A stretch of DNA of 64,000 bases from Streptomyces sp. NBC_01198 (GTDB taxonomy: Bacteria; Actinomycetota; Actinomycetes; Streptomycetales; Streptomycetaceae). The translations under genes were made by a program, and so were the position numbers. The stretch spans positions 5,153,001-5,217,000 of the forward strand of contig NZ_CP108568.1 in assembly GCF_036010485.1 (NCBI RefSeq), read 5' to 3'. Under the pieces are notes generated by a model that saw nothing but the letters and a program-made list of their open reading frames with translations, was not told where the DNA came from and searched no databases. Of the stretch, positions 36,659 to 44,349 are shown one piece after another. How positions within the stretch are numbered: the stretch's first letter is position 1; the number at the start of each line of letters is the position of its first letter.

Positions 36659-37798
36659 GTGACATTCCCCGTAGTCGGCATGGTCGGCGGCGGCCAGCTC
36701 GCCCGTATGACCCACCAGGCGGGCATCCCGCTCGGCATCAGGTTCAGGATTCTCAGTGACACCGCGCAGGACTCGGCGGCGCAGGTCGTCGCCGACGTCA
36801 CCGTCGGCGACTACCGCGACCTCGACACCCTGCGGGCCTTCGCCCGGGGCTGCGACGTGATCACCTTCGACCACGAGCACGTGCCGACCGAGCACCTGCG
36901 CGCCCTGGAGGCGGAGGGCATCGCGGTACGCCCGGGGCCGGACGCCCTGGTGCACGCCCAGGACAAGGGCGTGATGCGGGCCAGGCTGGCCGAGATCGGC
37001 GTGCCCTGCCCGCGCAACCGGATCGTCGCCGACCCGGCGGACGTCTCCCGCTTCGCCGCGGAGACCGGGGGATACCCGCTGGTCCTCAAGACCGTGCGCG
37101 GCGGCTACGACGGCAAGGGCGTGTGGTTCGTGCGCGCCGAGGCGGACGCGGCCGACGCCTTCCGCGCCGGTGTGGCGGTGCTCGCCGAGGAGAAGGTCGA
37201 CTTCGTGCGCGAGCTGGCCGCGAACGTGGTGCGCTCGCCGCACGGCCAGGCGGTGGCGTATCCGGTGGTGGAGTCGGTGCAGGTCGACGGCGTGTGCGAC
37301 ACGGTGATCGCGCCCGCGCCCGGCCTGTCAGAGGCGCTCTCCGCGAAGGCGCAGCGCCTGGCGCTGACGGTGGCCCGCGAGCTGGGCGTCGTCGGCCACC
37401 TGGCGGTCGAGCTGTTCGAGACCGCCGACGGCCGCATCCTGGTCAACGAGCTGGCCATGCGCCCGCACAACAGCGGCCACTGGACCATCGACGGCGCCGC
37501 CACCTCGCAGTTCGCCAACCACCTGCGGGCGGTGCTCGACCTGCCGCTGGGCGACCCGCGGCCGCGGGCCCCCTGGACGGTGATGGCCAACGTGCTCGGC
37601 GGCGACTACCCCGACATGTACGCCGGCTATCTGCACTGCATGGCCCGCGACCCCGGGCTGAAGATCCACATGTACGGCAAGGACGTGAAGCCCGGCCGCA
37701 AGGTCGGCCATGTCACCACCTACGGCGACGACCTGCCCGGCGTGCGCGAGCGCGCCCGTCACGCGGCCGACTACCTGCGAGGGACGATCGATGAGTGA
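36659..37798 (+). CDS. purK: 5-(carboxyamino)imidazole ribonucleotide synthase
   Basis: A 379-residue ATP-grasp enzyme that carboxylates AIR with bicarbonate to N5-CAIR in purine synthesis. The N-terminal fold is VVGMVGGGQLARMTHQAG, the ATP-grasp Lys/Gly motif is LKTVRGGYDGKGVWFV, and the catalytic region is LVNELAMRPHNSGHWTIDGA. The start is GTG with GGAAA upstream. The stop overlaps the purE start by eight bases, so the pair is coupled. Confidence 0.95.
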   Translation: MTFPVVGMVGGGQLARMTHQAGIPLGIRFRILSDTAQDSAAQVVADVTVGDYRDLDTLRAFARGCDVITFDHEHVPTEHLRALEAEGIAVRPGPDALVHAQDKGVMRARLAEIGVPCPRNRIVADPADVSRFAAETGGYPLVLKTVRGGYDGKGVWFVRAEADAADAFRAGVAVLAEEKVDFVRELAANVVRSPHGQAVAYPVVESVQVDGVCDTVIAPAPGLSEALSAKAQRLALTVARELGVVGHLAVELFETADGRILVNELAMRPHNSGHWTIDGAATSQFANHLRAVLDLPLGDPRPRAPWTVMANVLGGDYPDMYAGYLHCMARDPGLKIHMYGKDVKPGRKVGHVTTYGDDLPGVRERARHAADYLRGTIDE

Positions 37799-38336
37799 CG
37801 CGCGCGAGGCGGCGGCCGCACCCGCGGTCGGCATCGTCATGGGGTCGGACTCCGACTGGCCGGTGATGGAGGCCGCGGCCGACGCGCTGCAGGAGTTCGA
37901 CGTCACCTTCGAGGTCGACGTCGTCTCCGCGCACCGGATGCCGCACGAGATGATCGCCTACGGCGAGCAGGCCGCGGACCGCGGGCTCAAGGCGGTCATC
38001 GCGGGCGCCGGCGGCGCCGCCCACCTGCCGGGCATGCTCGCGTCCGTCACCCCGCTGCCGGTCATCGGGGTGCCGGTGCCGCTGAAGTACCTCGACGGCA
38101 TGGACTCGCTGCTGTCCATCGTGCAGATGCCGGCCGGTGTGCCGGTCGCCACCGTCTCGGTGGCCGGGGCGCGCAACGCCGGTCTGCTGGCGGTCCGCAT
38201 CCTGGCCGCGCACGATCCGGAGCTGCGGGCGCGGATGCGGGAGTTCCAGGCCTCGCTCAACGAGCAGGCCACCGAGAAGGGCCGGCGGCTGCGCGCCAAG
38301 GTCACCGGGGCGGCGGGCTTCGGCTTCGCCAAGTAG
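37791..38336 (+). CDS. purE: N5-carboxyaminoimidazole ribonucleotide mutase
   Basis: A 181-residue class I PurE that moves the carboxylate of N5-CAIR to C4. The signature VGIVMGSDSDWPVMEAAADA and the catalytic-site VVSAHRMPHEM are intact, as is the Gly/Ala-rich GAGGAAHLPGMLAS. It starts inside the end of purK. A 13-bp stem terminator closes the operon. Confidence 0.95.
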   Translation: MSDAREAAAAPAVGIVMGSDSDWPVMEAAADALQEFDVTFEVDVVSAHRMPHEMIAYGEQAADRGLKAVIAGAGGAAHLPGMLASVTPLPVIGVPVPLKYLDGMDSLLSIVQMPAGVPVATVSVAGARNAGLLAVRILAAHDPELRARMREFQASLNEQATEKGRRLRAKVTGAAGFGFAK

Positions 38337-38347
38337 TCCGCCCGCAC

Positions 38348-38380
38348 CGCGAAGGCGCCGCCCCGTACGGCGCCTTCGCG
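38348..38380 (+). terminator. 13-bp stem terminator after purE
   Basis: Arms 38348-38360 and 38368-38380 are perfectly complementary with a 7-nt loop, 12 bases after the purE stop. Confidence 0.75.
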
Positions 38381-38408
38381 AGGGGCACCGCCGCATAGGC
38401 TGGCCTGC

Positions 38409-39587
38409 ATGGACCTCCTCGCCCGGGCCCGCGACCTGCTCGCCGCCCATCCCGTCGTCGACGGGCACAACGACCTGCCGTGGGCGCTGCGCAAGCAGGT
38501 CGCCTACGACCTGGACCGGCTCGACATCGCGGCCGACCAGAGCGACCGGCTGCACACCGACATCCCGCGGCTGCGGGCCGGCGGCGTCGGGGGCCAGTTC
38601 TGGTCGGTCTACGTGTCGGTGGAGCTGACGGGCGCGGACGCGGTCACCGCGACCCTGGAGCAGATCGACGTCGTCCGCCGGCTGACCGAGCGCCACCCGG
38701 ACGACCTCGCGCTCGCGCTGACCGCCGACGACATGGAGGAAGCCCGCGGCAGAGGCCGTATCGCCTCGCTGATGGGCGCCGAGGGCGGCCACAGCATCGA
38801 CGGCTCGCTCGCCGTCCTGCGCGCCTTCTACGACCTCGGGGTGCGCTACATGACGCTCACCCACAACGACAACACCCCCTGGGCCGACTCCGCCACCGAC
38901 CAGCCCGCCGCGGGCGGCCTGACCGCCTTCGGCGAGGAGGTCGTCAGGGAGATGAACCGGCTGGGCATGCTGGTGGACCTCTCGCACGTCTCCGCCGACA
39001 CCATGCGCGACGCGCTGCGGGTGGCCGAGGCGCCGGTGCTCTTCTCGCACTCCTCGGCCCGCGCGGTCTGCGACCACGTGCGCAACGTCCCCGACGACGT
39101 GCTCGCCCGGCTGCCCGCCAACGGGGGCGTGGCCATGGCCACCTTCGTGCCGAAGTTCATCCTGCCCGCCGCCATCGAGTGGACCGGGGCGGCCGACGTC
39201 AACATGCGCGCGCACGGCCTGCACCACCTGGACACCACCCCCGAGGGGATGGCCGTCCAGCGGGCGTACGAGGCGGCGCACCCGCGGCCGGTCGCCACCG
39301 CGGCGACCGTCGCCGACCACCTGGACCACATGCGCGAGGTGGCCGGCGTCGACCACATCGGGCTGGGCGGCGACTTCGACGGCACGGCCTTCACGCCCGC
39401 GGGCCTGGACGACGTGGCCGGCTATCCGAACCTGATCGCCGAGCTGCTGCGCCGCGGCTGGTCCGACGCCGACCTCGCCAAGCTGACCTGGCACAACGCG
39501 GTGCGGGTGCTGCGCGACGCGGAGTCGGCGGCCGCCGCGATCCGGCTCAAGAGCGGCCCGTCGGTGATGGTGCTGCCGGCCGGCTGA
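38409..39587 (+). CDS. membrane dipeptidase (M19) family
   Basis: A 392-residue M19 zinc dipeptidase. The first zinc ligands are in VDGHNDLPWALR, the bridging Glu in MGAEGGHSIDG, further His ligands in LVDLSHVSADTM and LFSHSSARAVCDH, and the last Asp in HIGLGGDFDGTAF. The family cleaves dipeptides, including D-Ala-containing and Glu-Gly types, and may also act on other N-acyl amides. TAGGCT (38396-38401) lies seven bases before the ATG, so the message is probably leaderless. Its last codons lie within a 25-bp tandem repeat. Confidence 0.9.
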   Translation: MDLLARARDLLAAHPVVDGHNDLPWALRKQVAYDLDRLDIAADQSDRLHTDIPRLRAGGVGGQFWSVYVSVELTGADAVTATLEQIDVVRRLTERHPDDLALALTADDMEEARGRGRIASLMGAEGGHSIDGSLAVLRAFYDLGVRYMTLTHNDNTPWADSATDQPAAGGLTAFGEEVVREMNRLGMLVDLSHVSADTMRDALRVAEAPVLFSHSSARAVCDHVRNVPDDVLARLPANGGVAMATFVPKFILPAAIEWTGAADVNMRAHGLHHLDTTPEGMAVQRAYEAAHPRPVATAATVADHLDHMREVAGVDHIGLGGDFDGTAFTPAGLDDVAGYPNLIAELLRRGWSDADLAKLTWHNAVRVLRDAESAAAAIRLKSGPSVMVLPAG

Positions 39588-39650
39588 CCCGCCGCCCCTG
39601 CCGGCCGGCTGACCCGCCGCCCCTGCCGGCCGGCTGACCCGCCGCCCCTG
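39576..39650. repeat. three perfect tandem copies of a 25-bp unit
   Basis: Copies at 39576-39600, 39601-39625 and 39626-39650 are identical. The first contains the C-terminal Pro-Ala-Gly codons and stop of the dipeptidase, so each later copy repeats the same stop codon context. Confidence 0.8.
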
Positions 39651-39662
39651 CTGGGCGGCGGG
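39638..39662. terminator. terminator between dipeptidase and VOC gene
   Basis: CCCGCCGCCC (39638-39647) and GGGCGGCGGG (39653-39662) form a perfect 10-bp stem with a 5-nt loop, between two converging genes. Confidence 0.55.
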
Positions 39663-39673
39663 CCGGCCGCCGC

Positions 39674-40042
39674 TCAGCAGGCGCAGAGGCAGAAGGGGTG
39701 ACCGGCCGGGTCGGCGTAGACCCGCCAGTTGCGGGTGCCGTCGAGGTCGCCCTCCAGCAGGGTCGCGCCGAGCGCGAGCACCTGCTTCTCCGCGTCGTCC
39801 ATCTCGGCGCGCTGCACCGCGATGTCCAGGTGGAACTGCTGCGGGCGCTCCGGGTCGGGCCAGACGGGCGCCCGGTGCGCGGGGGCGAGCTGGAAGGACA
39901 GCTTCTGGCCGTCCGCCCGGTCGAGGTCCACCCAGGTCCCGTCGTCGGCCTCGACGGTGCCGCCCACCAGCTCGGCGTAGAACGCGGCGAGGGCGGCGGG
40001 GTCGGGACAGTCGAGAACGACGGCGCTCAGCCGGCCGATCAT
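39674..40042 (-). CDS. VOC (glyoxalase/bleomycin-resistance fold) family protein
   Basis: A 122-residue vicinal oxygen chelate fold protein, with two beta-alpha-beta-beta-beta units. RLSAVVLDCPDPAALAAFYA opens the first and FHLDIAVQRAEMDDAEKQVL the second; FCLCAC ends the protein. Members range from glyoxalases to antibiotic-binding proteins. It is divergent from the CGNR gene, with a run of GTTAC/GTAAC half-sites between, which suggests joint control. GAGAGGACTT lies at the ribosome-site position. Confidence 0.85.
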   Translation of the reverse strand: MIGRLSAVVLDCPDPAALAAFYAELVGGTVEADDGTWVDLDRADGQKLSFQLAPAHRAPVWPDPERPQQFHLDIAVQRAEMDDAEKQVLALGATLLEGDLDGTRNWRVYADPAGHPFCLCAC

Positions 40043-40065
40043 GGTAAGTCCTCTCGTCGGGTGGC

Positions 40066-40126
40066 GTTACCGGCTTGGTGGGGGCTGGCGGTAACCGTTA
40101 CTTCATCATCCCGGGGCAGCGGTAAC
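40066..40126. promoter_or_regulatory. cluster of GTTAC/GTAAC half-sites in a divergent promoter
   Basis: GTTACCG (40066-40072), the perfect palindrome GTAACCGTTAC (40091-40101) and CGGTAAC (40120-40126) lie within the 93-bp region between VOC and CGNR genes. The last half-site overlaps the presumed -10 of the CGNR gene. Confidence 0.5.
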
Positions 40127-40135
40127 GTGGCAAGA

Positions 40136-40711
40136 GTGGAGCAGCCCGGAGTACGCGATCCCGCGCCCGAACCGCTGCGGCTCGTCCAGGACCTGGTCAA
40201 CACCGTGGACCTGGAGGGCGGCAGCGACGACCTGCGGACCGCCGCGGAGGCGGCCGGCTGGGCGCGCGGGAAGGGCCTGTCGGGGCGCGGATTCGACCAG
40301 GACGCGCTGGCGGACGTCCTGACCCTGCGCGAGGCCCTGCGGGACGCCTGCACCGCCCACGCGGGCCCCGGCGTCCCTGCCGCCGCCGTCGCGGCCCTCG
40401 ACCGGCTGCTGGCGGCCGCGCCGCTGCGGCTGGCCGTCGACGCCGAGGGCGCCGCCGCCGTACGCCCCGCCGACGGGCTCACCGGCGCGGCCGAACTCAC
40501 CGCCGCGGTCGCCGCGGCCATCGCCCAGGCGACGGTGGACGGCAGCTGGCAGCGCCTCAAGGCGTGCGCCGCCGACACCTGCCGCTGGGTCTACTACGAC
40601 CGCAGCCCGGCGGGCCGCAGCCGCTGGTGCACGATGGCGATCTGCGGCAGCCGGGCGAAGATGCGGACCTACCGGAAGAACGGCAGGGCCGGCCTGCCGC
40701 AGCCGGGCTGA
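40136..40711 (+). CDS. CGNR zinc finger / ABATE domain regulator
   Basis: A 191-residue protein. The N-terminal ABATE domain (about 10-135) starts LRLVQDLVNTVDLEGGSDDL, and the C-terminal zinc finger reads LKACAADTCRWVYYDRSP, then RWCTMAICGSRAKMRTYR. The Cys-Cys/Cys-Cys ligands are intact but the name motif CGNR is CGSR here. Members are probable DNA-binding regulators. TAACGT (40123-40128) seven bases before the GTG at 40136 indicates a leaderless start; GTG at 40127 is an alternative. It probably controls the divergent VOC gene and itself. Confidence 0.82.
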   Translation: MEQPGVRDPAPEPLRLVQDLVNTVDLEGGSDDLRTAAEAAGWARGKGLSGRGFDQDALADVLTLREALRDACTAHAGPGVPAAAVAALDRLLAAAPLRLAVDAEGAAAVRPADGLTGAAELTAAVAAAIAQATVDGSWQRLKACAADTCRWVYYDRSPAGRSRWCTMAICGSRAKMRTYRKNGRAGLPQPG

Positions 40712-40726
40712 CCCCGGCGCGCCGCG

Positions 40727-42067
40727 CTAGGCCTGCGGGCGGCCCATCGCGCGGTACGTCCAGCCCGCCTTGCGCCACAGCGCCGGGTCGAGGGCGTTGC
40801 GCCCGTCGAGCACCGCGCGGCCGCGGGCGACGTCGGCCAGCACGGCCGGGTCCAGCTCGCGGAACTCGCGCCACTCGGTGAGATGCAGCACTATGTCGGC
40901 GCCGCGGACCGCGTCCAGGGCGCTGGGCGCGTAGCCGAGGGTGGGGAAGAGCGAGCGGGCGTTGTCCATGCCCTTGGGGTCGTAGACGGTGACCTGGCCG
41001 CCCTGGAGCTGGATCTGGCCGGCCACGTTGAGCGCGGGGGAGTCCCGTACGTCGTCGGAGTCCGGCTTGAAGGTCGCGCCGAGCACGGCGACCCGGCGGC
41101 CGAGGAAGCCGCCGCCCAGCGCCTCGCGGGCCATCTCCACCATGTGGGTGCGGCGCCGCATGTTGATCGAGTCGACCTCGCGCAGGAAGGTCAGCGCCTG
41201 GTCGGCCCCCAGCTCGCCGGCCCTGGCCATGAAGGCGCGGATGTCCTTGGGCAGGCAGCCGCCGCCGAAGCCGATGCCGGCCCGCAGGAACTTGTGGCCG
41301 ATCCGGTCGTCGTAGCCGATCGCCTCGGCGAGCTTGGCCACGTCGCCGCCGGCCGCCTCGCTGACCTCGGCCATGGCGTTGACGAAGGAGATCTTGGTGG
41401 CAAGGAAGGCGTTCGCCGCGGTCTTGACCAGCTCGGCGGTCGGGTAGTCGGCCACGATGAACGGCGTACCCTGGGCGACGGGCGTGGCGTAGACCTCCCG
41501 CAGCAGGGTCTCCGCGCGCTCGCTGGTCACGCCCACCACGATCCGGTCCGGGCGCAGCGTGTCCTGCACCGCGAAGCCCTCGCGCAGGAACTCCGGATTC
41601 CACGCCAGCTCCGCCTCCGCGCCCGCCGGCGCCAGCTCGGCCAGCAGCGCCGCCAGCCGGGTCGCGCTGCCCACCGGCACGGTGGACTTGCCGACCACCA
41701 GCGCGGGCCGCCGCAGGTGCGGGGCGAGCGCCGTGAAGGCGCGGTCGACGTAACTCATGTCGCAGGCGTATTCGCCCTGCTTCTGCGGGGTGTTGACGCA
41801 CACGAAGTGCACGTCGCCGAAGTCCGCGACCTCCTCCCAGGACCGGGTGAAGCGCAGCCGACCGGTGGACCCCTCGATCCCCGCCACATGCTTGGCAAGC
41901 AGCTCCTCAAGGCCCGGCTCGAACATCGGCACCCGGCCCTGCGACAGCATCTCGATCTTCCGCGGCTCGATGTCGAGCCCGAGTACGTCGAAGCCGAGTT
42001 CTGCCATGGCGGCGGCATGGGTGGCGCCGAGGTAGCCGGTGCCGATGACGGTGAGCTTGAGAGGCAT
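40727..42067 (-). CDS. UDP-glucose/GDP-mannose dehydrogenase family protein
   Basis: A 446-residue NAD-dependent sugar-nucleotide dehydrogenase, most like UDP-glucose 6-dehydrogenases. The N-terminal fold is LTVIGTGYLGATHAAAMAEL, the catalytic Cys lies in GFGGGCLPKDIRAFM, and the C-terminal domain includes VAVLGATFKPDSDDVRDSPAL. Product would be a uronic acid nucleotide for cell-surface polymers, which fits the LCP and glycosyltransferase genes nearby. I chose the ATG at 42067 because TATGCT lies seven bases before it on this strand (leaderless); an ATG four codons earlier overlaps that -10. Confidence 0.88.
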   Translation of the reverse strand: MPLKLTVIGTGYLGATHAAAMAELGFDVLGLDIEPRKIEMLSQGRVPMFEPGLEELLAKHVAGIEGSTGRLRFTRSWEEVADFGDVHFVCVNTPQKQGEYACDMSYVDRAFTALAPHLRRPALVVGKSTVPVGSATRLAALLAELAPAGAEAELAWNPEFLREGFAVQDTLRPDRIVVGVTSERAETLLREVYATPVAQGTPFIVADYPTAELVKTAANAFLATKISFVNAMAEVSEAAGGDVAKLAEAIGYDDRIGHKFLRAGIGFGGGCLPKDIRAFMARAGELGADQALTFLREVDSINMRRRTHMVEMAREALGGGFLGRRVAVLGATFKPDSDDVRDSPALNVAGQIQLQGGQVTVYDPKGMDNARSLFPTLGYAPSALDAVRGADIVLHLTEWREFRELDPAVLADVARGRAVLDGRNALDPALWRKAGWTYRAMGRPQA

Positions 42068-42165
42068 GCGGGAGAGCATAGTCGGCGCGGGGCGGCCGCC
42101 TCAGGCCGTGCTGTCGGGAACGTCACGTACGCCGGATCATGGGCGCGGCCCTAGGATTGTACGGT

Positions 42166-42181
42166 TACTTAACGGTAGTTA
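42166..42181. promoter_or_regulatory. possible operator upstream of acyl-CoA dehydrogenase
   Basis: TTAACGGTAGTTAG (42168-42181) carries imperfect inverted half-sites TTAAC and GTTAG with 4-bp spacing, 20 bp before the acyl-CoA dehydrogenase start. It is only suggestive of a TetR-type operator. Confidence 0.25.
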
Positions 42182-42200
42182 GCATCGGGAGTGAGACTCT

Positions 42201-43361
42201 GTGGCCGGATCCTCCGACTTCGACCTTTTCCGGACCTCCGAAGAGCACGACATGCTGCGGGACGCCGTGCGCTCCCTCGCCGAGGCGAAGATCGCCCCCT
42301 TCGCCGCCGAGGTGGACGAGCAGGGCCGCTTCCCGCAGGAGGCGCGCGACGCGCTGGAGGCCAACGACCTGCACGCGGTGCACGTCCCCGAGGCCTACGA
42401 CGGCTCGGGCGCCGACGCGCTGTCCACCGTCATCGTGATCGAGGAGGTCGCCCGGGTCTGCGCGTCCTCCTCGCTGATCCCCGCGGTCAACAAGCTCGGC
42501 TCGCTCCCGGTGCAGCTGTCCGGCTCGGAGGCGCTCAAGACGAAGTATCTGGGCGCGCTCGCCCGCAAGGAGGGGATGTTCTCCTACGCGCTGTCCGAGC
42601 CGGAGGCGGGCTCGGACGCGGCGGGCATGAAGACCCGGGCGATACGCGACGGCGACTTCTACGTGCTCAACGGCGTCAAGCGCTGGATCACCAACGCGGG
42701 GGTCTCCGACTTCTACACCGTCATGGCGGTCACCGACCCCGACAAGCGCTCCAGGGGCATCTCCGCCTTCGTGGTGGAGAAGGGCGACGAGGGCGTGTCC
42801 TTCGGCGCCCCGGAGAGGAAGCTCGGCATCAAGGGCTCGCCCACCCGCGAGGTCTACCTCGACGACGTCCGCATCCCCGCCGACCGCATCATCGGCGAGG
42901 AGGGCACCGGCTTCGCCACCGCGATGAAGACCCTGGACCACACCCGCGTCACCATCGCCGCCCAGGCCATCGGCATCGCCCAGGGCGCGCTGGACTACGC
43001 CAAGGGATACGTCGCCGAGCGCAGGCAGTTCGGCAAGGCCATCGCCGAATTCCAGGGCATCCAGTTCATGCTGGCCGACATGGCCATGAAGCTGGAGGCC
43101 GCCCGCCAGCTCACCTACGCCGCCGCGGCCAGGTCGGAGCGCTCCGACGCCGACCTGACCTTCTTCGGCGCCGCCGCCAAGTGCTACGCCTCGGACGTGG
43201 CCATGTCGGTCACCACCGACGCGGTCCAACTCCTGGGCGGATACGGGTACACACGCGACTATCCGGTCGAGCGGATGATGCGCGACGCCAAGATCACCCA
43301 GATCTACGAGGGCACCAACCAGGTCCAACGGATCGTCATGGCGCGCAACCTGCCCGCGTAG
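42201..43361 (+). CDS. acyl-CoA dehydrogenase
   Basis: A 386-residue FAD acyl-CoA dehydrogenase. Signature 1 is FSYALSEPEAGSDAAGMKTR, the FAD/substrate segment is WITNAGVSDFYTVMAVTD, and the catalytic Glu is in ITQIYEGTNQVQRIVMAR near the C-terminus. Short-chain types place the base in this last motif, so the enzyme is probably of the butyryl/short-chain class. GTG start with GGGAGTGAG upstream. A clear terminator follows. Confidence 0.92.
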   Translation: MAGSSDFDLFRTSEEHDMLRDAVRSLAEAKIAPFAAEVDEQGRFPQEARDALEANDLHAVHVPEAYDGSGADALSTVIVIEEVARVCASSSLIPAVNKLGSLPVQLSGSEALKTKYLGALARKEGMFSYALSEPEAGSDAAGMKTRAIRDGDFYVLNGVKRWITNAGVSDFYTVMAVTDPDKRSRGISAFVVEKGDEGVSFGAPERKLGIKGSPTREVYLDDVRIPADRIIGEEGTGFATAMKTLDHTRVTIAAQAIGIAQGALDYAKGYVAERRQFGKAIAEFQGIQFMLADMAMKLEAARQLTYAAAARSERSDADLTFFGAAAKCYASDVAMSVTTDAVQLLGGYGYTRDYPVERMMRDAKITQIYEGTNQVQRIVMARNLPA

Positions 43362-43384
43362 CAACTCTGTAACACCGCCGCGCG

Positions 43385-43409
43385 AAGAGCACCCGGAGCG
43401 GGTGCTCTT
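43385..43409 (+). terminator. 11-bp stem terminator after acyl-CoA dehydrogenase
   Basis: AAGAGCACCCG pairs perfectly with CGGGTGCTCTT around a GAG loop, followed by a short TTTG run. It is the most classical rho-independent terminator of the window. Confidence 0.85.
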
Positions 43410-43563
43410 TGTGCGTGTGGGGTCGTGTAATGGTCGGTTTGCGATCAATTGACAAGCAGACGCGGGGGCTTGTAGAGGTGTGAGGGTCATCAGCGGGGCG
43501 GGGGGCCTTCGCGTCCGCTGACCGGCCCTTTCCGCTTGTGATCCGATCCCGTGAAGGGAAGAC

Positions 43564-44247
43564 GTGTCCATAAACCGCCGTACCGCATTTGCGGTGCGTT
43601 CCATCGGCGTTGCCTCCGCCGCAGCCGCTCTTGCGTTGGGCGTTGCAGGCAGCGCGTTCGCGTGCAGCATCGGCGACTTCGCCGCCACCCCCGTCTGTGA
43701 CCAGGCCACAGGCAAGACCACGATCAGCATCACGGACAAGGACGGCTCGGGTACGCCCGCGACCGTGACGATCCTCGACAACGGTGCCCAGGTCGGCTCC
43801 GGCTCGATCGACCACCCGACTGCCGAGGGCGTCACGATCTCCATCGACGTCGCCTGGAAGCCCAGCACGACGTACACCGTGCACGTGACGGCCGGCCAGC
43901 CGAACAAGAAGCCGATCGTCGACCAGGACATCAAGGGCGGGGTGACCACGCCGGCCGAGGCGTGCACCGCTCCGACGCCGTCCTCGACGCCGACGACCCC
44001 GTCGTCGACGCCCACCACGCCGGAGACGTCGCCCACGACGGCCGCTCCGTCCCCGTCCACCACCAGCCCGGCTGCGGCTGTCGACGACACCAACGCGCCC
44101 TCGCCGGCCGGCGGTACGTCCGACCTCGCCGAGACCGGTGGCGGCAGCAACACCGGCATGATCGCCGGTGTCGCGGCAGTGCTCCTGGCCGCCGGCGGCG
44201 GCACGGTCTTCATGCTGCGCCGCCGCAACCCCGCCGGACGTCACTGA
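43564..44247 (+). CDS. LAETG-anchored cell surface protein
   Basis: A 227-residue surface protein. A Sec signal peptide (SIGVASAAAALALGVAGSAFA) is cleaved near residue 35. A small beta-rich domain with a Cys pair follows (about 36-125, TTISITDKDGSGTPATVTIL). Next come a Thr/Ser/Pro-rich stalk of TPTTPSSTPTTPE type and the class E sorting signal DLAETGGGS, a hydrophobic segment and RRRN. LAxTG is the motif used by streptomycete SrtE sortases. The start is GTG with GAAGGGAAG upstream. Role unknown; it opens the envelope island. Confidence 0.88.
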   Translation: MSINRRTAFAVRSIGVASAAAALALGVAGSAFACSIGDFAATPVCDQATGKTTISITDKDGSGTPATVTILDNGAQVGSGSIDHPTAEGVTISIDVAWKPSTTYTVHVTAGQPNKKPIVDQDIKGGVTTPAEACTAPTPSSTPTTPSSTPTTPETSPTTAAPSPSTTSPAAAVDDTNAPSPAGGTSDLAETGGGSNTGMIAGVAAVLLAAGGGTVFMLRRRNPAGRH

Positions 44248-44270
44248 CGTTCACGGCCGAGGGGCGCCAC

Positions 44271-44329
44271 ACGCCGGACGGCCCCGGCTCCCACCGCGTG
44301 ATCGCGGGGGAGCCGGGGCCGTCCGGCGT
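44271..44329. terminator. 22-bp perfect-stem bidirectional terminator
   Basis: Arms 44271-44292 and 44308-44329 are perfectly complementary over 22 bp with a 15-nt loop. It lies between the converging LAETG protein and first LCP gene and is the longest stem in the window. Confidence 0.8.
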
Positions 44330-44349
44330 TGCGCGGCGGGCGCCCGGCA

